Part shown: positions 1 through 5,116 of the stretch, piece after piece
Position numbering within the stretch: position 1 is the first letter of the stretch
How the letters are laid out: the number at the start of each line of letters is the position of its first letter
Source: CAIKZZ01 sp035604595
GTDB lineage: Bacteria > Pseudomonadota > Gammaproteobacteria > Steroidobacterales > Steroidobacteraceae
NCBI GenBank assembly: GCA_035604595.1
Contig: DATNIE010000025.1
Span: 1 to 6,820, forward strand
Length of the DNA stretch: 6,820 nucleotides
Direction of reading: 5' to 3'
Notes under the pieces: generated by a model
What the model saw: only the letters and a program-made list of their open reading frames with translations
Told to the model about the DNA's origin: nothing
Database searches by the model: none
Program-made: the position numbers and the translations under genes

Positions 1-182
1 TCTACGAGGAACTCAAGCTGCACGTCAAGCGTGCCCTCGAGCCTTGGAAGTATCCGCGCTGGATCGAGTTCGTCCCGAGCCTGCCGCGCACCGCGACAGG
101 CAAATTGCAGCGTTACAAGCTGCGCGAGTGGAGCGATAGCATGGCACGGAACTCTCAGCCCGCGCCGCGGGCGCCCCGTTGA
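1..182 (+). CDS. Benzoate-CoA ligase-type acyl-CoA synthetase, C-terminal end (partial)
   Basis: This is the last 59 codons (frame from base 3, stop TGA 180-182) of an adenylate-forming acid-CoA ligase; the start lies left of the window. Such enzymes use ATP and CoA to turn a free carboxylic acid into its CoA thioester, the entry step of the pathway, in the cytoplasm. Visible evidence: the C-terminal signature PRTATGKLQR, with the lysine at codon 102-104 in the place of the catalytic adenylation lysine (A10 motif), preceded by WKYPRWIEFV, wording typical of the benzoate-CoA ligase subgroup. A short Arg/Pro-rich tail follows the usual end of the family. The stop is 10 bp before the next start, so the two genes are very likely co-transcribed. 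The acid it activates (benzoate, aminobenzoate, hydroxybenzoate or cyclohexanecarboxylate) cannot be read from this fragment. Confidence 0.88.
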   Translation, partial: YEELKLHVKRALEPWKYPRWIEFVPSLPRTATGKLQRYKLREWSDSMARNSQPAPRAPR

Positions 183-192
183 GGCAGCACCG

Positions 193-1389
193 ATGGTCGA
201 TCTCACCCACCTGTCATGGCCGTTCTTCACCGAGACGCAACGCGTCTATGCGCAGGGTCTCGCTGCCTGGGCGGACCGGGCTGTCGAGTCGCAGCTGGTT
301 CCGGGCGATGTCGATGCCTCCTGCCGGCGTCTGGTCCGAGCGCTTGGCGAGGCGGGCTGGCTCCAGGCGGTGGTGCCGCGGGCCTATGGCGGTCTCAGCG
401 ACTCGCTCGACGTGCGCACGCTGTGCCTCGCCCGCGAGATCCTTGCCTGGCACGACGGTCTCGCCGACTTCGCCTTCGGCATGCAGGGTCTAGGAACAGG
501 GTCGATCTCGCTATACGGATCGGATGCGCTGAAAGCACGCTACCTGCCGCCGGTCTGCGCGGGACGACAGCTCGCTGCTTTTGCGCTCTCCGAGCAGCAG
601 GCCGGCTCGGACGTCAGCGCCATCACCACGACCGCGGTGCCTGACGGCAGCGCCTACGTACGCATCGACGGCATGAAGACCTGGATCTCGAACGGCGGCA
701 TCGCCGACCATTACGTCGTGTTCGCGCGCACCGGGGAAGCGCCCGGCGCGCGCGGGCTATCGGCGTTCGTGGTCGATGCCGACAATCCCGGGCTGTCGAT
801 CGCCGCGCGCATCCATGTCATAGCGCCGCATCCGCTCGCGACCCTGAAGTTCGACGGCTGCCGTGTGCCGGTGAGCCAGCGTCTCGGCGCACCCGGCGAA
901 GGGTTCAAGGTCGCGATGGCCACGCTCGACATCTTCCGCTCGACGGTCGCCGCCGCCGCGCTCGGCCTCGGCCGGCGCGCGCAGTACGAGGCGCTGCGGC
1001 ACGCCGCGACGCGGCGACTGTTCGGCGGGACGCTCGGCGACCTGCAGTTGACGCAGGCCGCGCTGGCTGACAACGCCGCGGAACTGGATGCCGCGGCGCT
1101 GCTGATCTACCGCGCCGCCTGGACGAAGGACAGCGGTGCCGTGCGCATCAGTCGTGAATCGGCAATCGCCAAGATGTACGCGACCGAAGCGGCGCAGCGG
1201 GTGATCGACCGCTCGGTCCAGCTCTTCGGCGGCAACGGCGTGCGCGTCGGCGTGAAGGTCGAAGCGCTGTACCGTGAAATCCGCGCACTGCGGATCTACG
1301 AGGGCGCGACCGAGGTGCAGAAGGTCGTGATCGCCCGCGAGCTCCTCAAGGCGCAGGCCGCGCGTGCGCCGGCGGGAGAGCCGCGATGA
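193..1389 (+). CDS. Acyl-CoA dehydrogenase (FAD), ring-carboxyl-CoA type
   Basis: A 398-residue acyl-CoA dehydrogenase, normal length for the family. It would introduce the alpha,beta double bond into an acyl-CoA, using FAD and passing electrons to electron-transfer flavoprotein. Visible evidence: an alpha-helical N-terminus; the FAD/substrate signature ALSEQQAGSD at about residues 131-140; KTWISNGG at 162-169; TLDIFR at 244-249; LGDLQLTQAALAD at 281-293; LFGGNGV at 344-350; and IYEGATEVQ at 368-376. In that last motif Glu370 sits where the catalytic base of medium/short-chain members lies. I chose ATG 193 rather than the in-frame ATG at 31 because the latter lies inside the ligase gene and adds residues unlike the family; GAGG (181-184) precedes ATG 193 by 8 bp. 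By position it could do the AliB step (cyclohexanecarboxyl-CoA dehydrogenase). It also resembles dehydrogenases of aminobenzoyl-/salicylyl-CoA clusters, so the substrate stays open. Confidence 0.9.
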   Translation: MVDLTHLSWPFFTETQRVYAQGLAAWADRAVESQLVPGDVDASCRRLVRALGEAGWLQAVVPRAYGGLSDSLDVRTLCLAREILAWHDGLADFAFGMQGLGTGSISLYGSDALKARYLPPVCAGRQLAAFALSEQQAGSDVSAITTTAVPDGSAYVRIDGMKTWISNGGIADHYVVFARTGEAPGARGLSAFVVDADNPGLSIAARIHVIAPHPLATLKFDGCRVPVSQRLGAPGEGFKVAMATLDIFRSTVAAAALGLGRRAQYEALRHAATRRLFGGTLGDLQLTQAALADNAAELDAAALLIYRAAWTKDSGAVRISRESAIAKMYATEAAQRVIDRSVQLFGGNGVRVGVKVEALYREIRALRIYEGATEVQKVVIARELLKAQAARAPAGEPR

Positions 1390-2147
1390 TTACTGTTGCA
1401 ATCGCGGCGCGCATCGCCACGCTGACCCTGGACCGACCGCCCGTCAATGCCATCAGCTCCGAATGGCTCGAGCAGTTTGGCGCGCGACTCGATGAGCTTG
1501 CGCAGCGGAACGACTGGCACGTGCTGCACATCCGCTCCGAGTTGAACGTGTTCTGCGCCGGGGCCGATATCGGGCAGATTCGTGAGTGCATCAATGCGGC
1601 GGACGGTCCGGACCGCATGCTGGCCTACGTCGCCGGCATTCAGCGGCTGTACGCACGCATCGAGAGCCTGTCCCAGGTTACGCTCGCCGAGATCGGCGGT
1701 GCCGCGATGGGCGGCGGGCTCGAGCTCGCGCTCGCCTGCGACCTGCGCGCCGTCGCGACCGAGGCCAAGGTGGGACTGCCGGAGGTGCGGCTAGGTCTGC
1801 TGCCGGGTGCAGGCGGCACGCAGCGCCTCAGCCGCCTCTGCGGCCGCGCGCTCGCGGCGCGGCTCATTCTCACGGCTGAGGTTCTCGATGGACAGACCGC
1901 GGCCACGCTTGGCCTCGCCCATTGGGCGGCGCCGCGGCGCGAGCTGCCGGCACGGGCGGCAGAAATCGCCGCGCGCCTCGCGGCGCTGCCATCTGCATCA
2001 CTCGCCGCCGCCAAGCACTGCGTGGCCGCGTCGGCGGAGCCGGGCCGGGGCGGATACTTCGACGAGCTCGAGCACACTCGTCGCCTGCTGACGGGTCCGG
2101 AGACCCGCCGGCGGGTGGAGGCTTTCCTGGCCGGCACGCTGCGGTAG
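1386..2147 (+). CDS. Enoyl-CoA hydratase (crotonase family), BadK-like role
   Basis: A 253-residue crotonase of normal length that probably adds water to an alpha,beta-unsaturated acyl-CoA to give the 3-hydroxyacyl-CoA. Visible evidence: VNAISSEW at 20-27; oxyanion-hole segments FCAGADI at 56-62 and GGAAMGGGLEL at 104-114; and VGLPEVRLGLLPGAGGTQRL at 129-148. Glu113 and Glu133 match the two catalytic acid/base glutamates of true hydratases (Glu144 and Glu164 in rat crotonase). The start overlaps the dehydrogenase stop as ATGA (1386-1389), and GGGAG at 1374-1378 is well spaced, so translation is probably coupled. Its place between an acyl-CoA dehydrogenase and a BadH-like dehydrogenase suits a cyclohex-1-ene-1-carboxyl-CoA hydratase (BadK role), but sequence alone does not separate this from a general beta-oxidation hydratase. 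Confidence 0.87.
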   Translation: MITVAIAARIATLTLDRPPVNAISSEWLEQFGARLDELAQRNDWHVLHIRSELNVFCAGADIGQIRECINAADGPDRMLAYVAGIQRLYARIESLSQVTLAEIGGAAMGGGLELALACDLRAVATEAKVGLPEVRLGLLPGAGGTQRLSRLCGRALAARLILTAEVLDGQTAATLGLAHWAAPRRELPARAAEIAARLAALPSASLAAAKHCVAASAEPGRGGYFDELEHTRRLLTGPETRRRVEAFLAGTLR

Positions 2148-2162
2148 ATCCAGACCATGAAT

Positions 2163-2179
2163 TAAGGAGATGCGCCATG
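2163..2179 (+). promoter_or_regulatory. Strong Shine-Dalgarno deciding the badH start
   Basis: TAAGGAGA at about 2163-2170 is a near-perfect ribosome binding site placed 6 bp before ATG 2177. It fixes the start of the short-chain dehydrogenase against the much longer in-frame extension that begins inside the preceding gene, and it is the strongest ribosome binding site in the window. Confidence 0.8.
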
Positions 2180-2923
2180 AGGCTTGACGGACAGACGGCG
2201 CTCGTGACTGGCGGCGCCTCGGGTATCGGCCGGGCGACGGTATTGACGCTGGCGCGCAGTGGCGCGTCCGTCATCTGCGCGGATCTCAACGAAACAGGCG
2301 GCGCGGAAGTCGTCCGGGAAGCGGTGGCTGCGGGCCTCGCGGTCGAAGCCGTGGGCATCGACCTCGGCGATCCGCAGTCGACGCGGCGGGCGGCGGCCGA
2401 GGTGCTCGCGCGCCGCGGTCGCATCGACATCCTGGTCAATGGCGCCGGGTGGGGTGAGATCCAGCCCTACGTGGACACGCCTGCTGACGTCATGGACCGG
2501 CTGATTGCGATCAACCTCGGCGGCCCGGTGCACCTGACACAGGCACTGCTGCCGCCGATGATCGCGGCGAACCGCGGCAAGATCATCAACATCGCGAGCG
2601 ATGCGGGGCGGGTCGGCAGCAGCGGCGAGACGGTGTACGCAGCCGCCAAGGGCGGCGTCATCGCCTTCACCAAATCCCTCGCCCGCGAAGTCGCGCGCCA
2701 CAGCATCAACGTCAACTGCGTCTGCCCCGGTCCGACCGAGACGCCGATGCTGGCGACGCGCGGCGAGAAGCTGCGCGACGCCTTTCTCAAGGCCATTCCT
2801 TTTCACCGCTTCGCCAAGCCCGAAGAGATCGCCGACGCGATTCTGTTCTTCGCGAGCGGGCGCGCGGCATACGTGACGGGCCAGGTCCTGAGCGTCAGCG
2901 GCGGGCTGACCTTCGTGGGTTAG
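2177..2923 (+). CDS. badH: BadH-like 2-hydroxycyclohexanecarboxyl-CoA dehydrogenase (SDR)
   Basis: A 248-residue classical short-chain dehydrogenase that would oxidise a ring 2-hydroxy-carboxyl-CoA to the 2-keto (beta-keto) thioester with NAD+. Visible evidence: the Rossmann motif TGGASGIG at 11-18; Asp36 after strand beta-2, favouring NAD over NADP; NGAG at 88-91 in place of the usual NNAG; and the catalytic set Asn113, Ser141, Tyr154, Lys158. From memory, the stretch IASDAGRVGSSGETVYAAAK (139-158), PGPTET at 184-189 and the C-terminal TGQVLSVSGGLT (234-245) are distinctive of R. palustris BadH, far closer than to a generic FabG. The gene starts 29 bp after the hydratase. BadH acts between BadK and BadI in cyclohexanecarboxylate and benzoate breakdown. 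A BadH relative using another cyclic or branched hydroxyacyl-CoA is possible. Confidence 0.75.
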   Translation: MRLDGQTALVTGGASGIGRATVLTLARSGASVICADLNETGGAEVVREAVAAGLAVEAVGIDLGDPQSTRRAAAEVLARRGRIDILVNGAGWGEIQPYVDTPADVMDRLIAINLGGPVHLTQALLPPMIAANRGKIINIASDAGRVGSSGETVYAAAKGGVIAFTKSLAREVARHSINVNCVCPGPTETPMLATRGEKLRDAFLKAIPFHRFAKPEEIADAILFFASGRAAYVTGQVLSVSGGLTFVG

Positions 2924-2949
2924 CCGTGAATATCCGACAAATCGCGCCT

Positions 2950-2969
2950 GGCGTCGGCCGGCGGACGCC
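2950..2969 (+). other. Short GC-rich inverted repeat after badH-like gene
   Basis: GGCGTC (2950-2955) and GACGCC (2964-2969) form a perfect 6-bp stem with an 8-nt loop, 27 bp after the stop. No run of T follows, so it is not a convincing intrinsic terminator. It may be a weak stabilising or attenuating hairpin, or chance in GC-rich DNA. Confidence 0.25.
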
Positions 2970-3016
2970 GTGGTCGCCCGACCCCGGCTCGCCGGCCCAC
3001 GAGAGCAAGCCACCCG

Positions 3017-3046
3017 TTGACGTTCTGCTGCGAATGAGCTTCTGAT
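3017..3046 (+). promoter_or_regulatory. Possible internal sigma70-type promoter before second crotonase
   Basis: TTGACG (3017-3022) and TCTGAT (3041-3046) are separated by 18 bp in the 145-bp gap between the badH-like gene and the next crotonase. The -35 matches 5 of 6 and the -10 matches 4 of 6 consensus positions. The gap is long for this operon, so an internal promoter is plausible, but such matches also arise by chance. Confidence 0.22.
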
Positions 3047-3068
3047 TCATCACCACGAGGACGAGATC

Positions 3069-3926
3069 ATGACCGCGACCGATACGCGTTTTCACCCCGC
3101 GGGCCTCGATTTGTCGACGTTCACGCCCAAGCACTTTCTCTGGCAGGTCGAGGGCAGCGTCGCTACGATCACGCTCAACCGGCCGGACCGCAAGAACCCG
3201 CTGACCTTCGAGTCGTACGCGGAATTACGCGACACGTTCCGCAACCTCCCCTATGCGCAGCGCGTGAAGACGGTCGTAGTCACCGGGGCGGGCGGAAATT
3301 TCTGTTCTGGTGGCGACGTCCACGAGATCATCGGCCCGCTGGTTGAGATGCAGCGCAAGGACGACATGCCAGGGCTGCTGGCGTTCACGCGCATGACGGG
3401 CGATCTCGTCAAGGCGATGCGCGCCTGTCCGCAGCCGATCGTCGCCGCAATCGACGGGGTCTGCGCCGGGGCGGGCGCGCTTGTCGCGATGGCATCCGAT
3501 CTGCGCTACGGAACGGCGCGCAGCAAGGTCGCATTCCTGTTCGTGCGCGTCGGGCTCGCTGGTGCAGACATGGGCGCCTGCAACATGCTGCCGCGCATCG
3601 TCGGCGCCGGCCGGGCGGCCGAGTTGCTATACACCGGTCGGGCGATGGACGGAGCGGAAGCGCTGCAGTGGGGCTTCTACAACAAGCTCTGCGATCCGGA
3701 CTCGGTGCTCGCGGACGCCAGGGCGATGGCGAAGTCGCTGGCCGACGGACCGGCGTTCGCCCACGCAATGACCAAGAAGTGCCTCCATCAGGAATGGAGC
3801 ATGGGCATCGATGATGCCATTGAGGCCGAGGCACAGGCACAGGCGATCTGCATGCAGACGAAGGATTTCGAGCGCGCCTACCTCGCATTCGTGAACAAGC
3901 AAAAGCCCGTGTTCGCCGGTGACTGA
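3069..3926 (+). CDS. Crotonase-fold protein lacking both hydratase glutamates
   Basis: A 285-residue member of the enoyl-CoA hydratase/isomerase superfamily with about 25 extra N-terminal residues. GAGGA (3057-3061) sits 7 bp before ATG 3069. Visible evidence: LNRPDRKNPLTFESY at 36-50; oxyanion segment FCSGGDV at 78-84; and DGVCAGAGALVAMASDL at 129-145. Aligned to true hydratases, the two catalytic Glu positions hold Leu138 and Phe158, so ordinary enoyl-CoA hydration is unlikely. The following loop, VGLAGADMGACNMLP (161-175), carries Asp167, and superfamily hydrolases, dehalogenases and dienoyl isomerases use an Asp near this place. From memory, very similar proteins (FLW.V, GDVHEIIGPL, CMQT.DFERAYLAF) lie in proteobacterial 2-aminobenzoyl-CoA and salicylyl-CoA clusters and are labelled only as enoyl-CoA hydratases. 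It may carry out ring hydrolysis or isomerisation; the function is unproven. Confidence 0.85.
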   Translation: MTATDTRFHPAGLDLSTFTPKHFLWQVEGSVATITLNRPDRKNPLTFESYAELRDTFRNLPYAQRVKTVVVTGAGGNFCSGGDVHEIIGPLVEMQRKDDMPGLLAFTRMTGDLVKAMRACPQPIVAAIDGVCAGAGALVAMASDLRYGTARSKVAFLFVRVGLAGADMGACNMLPRIVGAGRAAELLYTGRAMDGAEALQWGFYNKLCDPDSVLADARAMAKSLADGPAFAHAMTKKCLHQEWSMGIDDAIEAEAQAQAICMQTKDFERAYLAFVNKQKPVFAGD

Positions 3927-4080
3927 GTGCCTGCCGGACCCGGGGCCGTCGCACGCTCCGTCAGTCGCCGGATACCGGGCGTCGTGCGAATGATGTTCGC
4001 CCTGGCGGCGGCCCTCCCCTCCGCTTGAGGGTGCCGATCGCTGAGCCCACTGTGTTCCTATCAAAATCAGGTGACAACGA
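3927..4080 (+). other. 154-bp gap with imperfect hairpin
   Basis: No convincing gene is seen here. CGCACG (3950-3955) and CGTGCG (3983-3988) can pair around an inner hairpin, 3966-3971 with 3975-3981, that has an ATA loop and one bulged base. There is no T-tract, so it is not a canonical terminator. The gap ends in a good ribosome binding site, AGGTGA (4069-4074), 6 bp before ATG 4081. An internal promoter or processing site is possible, but no clear -35/-10 pair was recognised. Confidence 0.3.
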
Positions 4081-4806
4081 ATGTCAATGACGCCCTGCCG
4101 CCTCCAGTTCGATTTCCGCGGTCAGCTAGCGCTCGTGACCGGCGCCGGCCGCGGCATCGGCCGGACGATCGCCGATGCGCTCGCCGCCGCCGGCGCCGAC
4201 GTGCACTGTTTTGATATCGAGCAGCCCGCCAACAGTCCGCACGGTTTCTCGAAGGTCGACATTTCTGAGGCGGCCGGGGTGAACGAGGCCGTCGCGGCGC
4301 TGACGGCGGCTCCGACACTGCTTGTCAACAATGCCGGCATCACCCGTGACCGCACGTTGGCGAGGATGTCCGACGAGGAATGGGCCGCGGTGCTCGGCGT
4401 CAACCTGACCGGCGCATTCAACATGATCCGAGCCGTTGCGCCGGGGATGGCGGCCAGAGGCTTCGGGCGGATCGTCAACATCACCTCGATCAACGGTCTG
4501 CGCGGCAAGTTCGGCCAAGGGAACTATGCCGCATCGAAGGCGGGACTGATCGGACTTACGAAAACCGCTGCGAAGGAATTCGGTAAGAAGGGCGTGACGG
4601 TCAACGCGGTCGCGCCCGGTATGGTACTCACCGACATGGCGCGGTCCGTGCCGCCGGAAGTCACTGCGCAGGCTCGCCACGAGGCCGCGCTCGCGGCGCT
4701 GGCGGAACCCGAGGACATTGCGCATGCCGTCCTGTTCCTGCTCTCCGACGGCGGGCGCGCCATCACCGGCGAAGTTCTGCGCGTCGATGCCGGCCAGTAC
4801 ATTTGA
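4081..4806 (+). CDS. FabG-like short-chain dehydrogenase/reductase
   Basis: A 241-residue classical short-chain dehydrogenase, close to 3-oxoacyl-ACP/3-hydroxyacyl-CoA reductases. Visible evidence: TGAGRGIG at 20-27; NNAG at 83-86; GVNLTGAF with Asn108 at 106-113; Ser136; Tyr149 and Lys153 in NYAASKAG (148-155); and VAPGMVLTDM at 177-186. All four catalytic residues are present. Asp45 at the end of beta-2 suggests NAD rather than the NADP used by FabG, so it more likely acts in the oxidative direction on a beta-hydroxyacyl-CoA. It is clearly distinct from the BadH-like enzyme upstream and may act on the ring-opened product or on another stereoisomer. AGGTGA (4069-4074) supports ATG 4081; ATG 4087 is an alternative two codons in. 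A general fatty-acid or polyhydroxyalkanoate reductase cannot be excluded. Confidence 0.88.
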   Translation: MSMTPCRLQFDFRGQLALVTGAGRGIGRTIADALAAAGADVHCFDIEQPANSPHGFSKVDISEAAGVNEAVAALTAAPTLLVNNAGITRDRTLARMSDEEWAAVLGVNLTGAFNMIRAVAPGMAARGFGRIVNITSINGLRGKFGQGNYAASKAGLIGLTKTAAKEFGKKGVTVNAVAPGMVLTDMARSVPPEVTAQARHEAALAALAEPEDIAHAVLFLLSDGGRAITGEVLRVDAGQYI

Positions 4807-4879
4807 CACCGGATGCGTGGGTACCGCCGCGTTGGTCGGCCCGCGAGTTGGGCAGTGAGCATGGAAGGGTCGCCCATTC

Positions 4880-4949
4880 GGAGTGCCAGCGGCATCCCGC
4901 AGTTGATTGCCTCGACCAGCGAATGAATCTGCGGCGCGCCAGGCACTCC
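4880..4949. repeat. Nested inverted repeat, possible structured RNA
   Basis: GGAGTGCC (4880-4887) is the perfect inverse of GGCACTCC (4942-4949). Inside it, GGC (4891-4893) can pair with GCC (4938-4940), and CCGCAG (4897-4902) with CTGCGG (4929-4934), leaving a central loop of 26 nt. The three stems nest in order, so one long imperfect hairpin could form in RNA. There is no T-tract. It could be a leader structure, a decayed repeat element or chance. Confidence 0.35.
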
Positions 4950-4960
4950 TATCGCCGGGC

Positions 4961-4999
4961 TCAACGCTCGTTATGTGCGTAGTCAACGCCAACCGTTGA
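4961..4999. promoter_or_regulatory. Operator-like repeats: TCAACG half-sites
   Basis: TCAACG occurs at 4961-4966 and again at 4983-4988, 22 bp apart (about two helical turns). The second copy forms a perfect palindrome with CGTTGA (4994-4999): 6-bp arms and a 5-bp spacer. The first copy also pairs with the inverted one as CTCAACG (4960-4966) and CGTTGAG (4994-5000). Repeated half-sites with helical phasing about 120 bp before a start codon look like a transcription factor site. The regulator is not identifiable. Confidence 0.45.
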
Positions 5000-5005
5000 G
5001 AGGAA

Positions 5006-5034
5006 TGCTGCAATGCAGCACGATCCGCTGCAGC
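5006..5034. promoter_or_regulatory. Second operator-like palindrome: TGCTGCA-A-TGCAGCA
   Basis: A perfect 15-bp palindrome with 7-bp arms around one base lies at 5006-5020. The related self-complementary GCTGCAGC follows at 5027-5034. A one-base centre suits protein binding to DNA better than an RNA hairpin. It sits about 100 bp upstream of the molybdenum enzyme start. The two palindromes differ in sequence from the neighbouring TCAACG set, so two regulators may act here. Confidence 0.4.
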
Positions 5035-5116
5035 CGGCGCTCTGACCCTCGGTTTTCCATGCGGCCCGCCCGGCGCCGATGTGTTACCAAGTTTGAATTG
5101 GAGTGCGGAGTTCGAC

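Larger units (their letters stand above)
4807..5116 (+). other. 310-bp dyad-rich intergenic region before molybdenum enzyme
   Basis: No supported gene lies here. The region contains a nested inverted repeat (4880-4949) and a group of operator-like palindromes (4961-5034), described separately. It is the longest non-coding stretch in the window and the likeliest place for a new promoter driving the downstream gene. I found no convincing sigma70 pair. GGAG at 5107-5110, 6 bp before ATG 5117, serves as the ribosome binding site. Confidence 0.6.

Noticed and set aside
31..192. N-terminal extension of the acyl-CoA dehydrogenase reading frame from ATG 31
   Set aside because: It lies inside the ligase coding region in another frame, shows no family similarity, and a properly placed ribosome binding site supports ATG 193.
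2162..3013. Minus-strand 283-codon frame opposite the badH-like gene
   Set aside because: It almost exactly mirrors a strongly supported plus-strand gene; composition is typical of an antisense GC-rich shadow.
3927..4028. 33-codon frame starting GTG directly after the second crotonase stop
   Set aside because: No ribosome binding site of its own and no recognisable sequence. The hydrophobic end (MMFALAAALPSA) faintly resembles a signal peptide but is too short to support.
4941..4956. Possible sigma54 -24/-12 element (AGGCAC, then TCGCC, with the GG-N10-GC spacing)
   Set aside because: The invariant GG and GC are spaced correctly, but other consensus positions mismatch, it overlaps an inverted-repeat arm, and no enhancer-like site was identified upstream.
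4524..4964. Minus-strand frame whose part over 4860-4964 reads somewhat protein-like (LVEAINCGMPLALRMGD)
   Set aside because: Most of the frame is antisense to the SDR gene, the protein-like part is short, and I recognise no family. It could be a decayed gene remnant, but the evidence is too thin.
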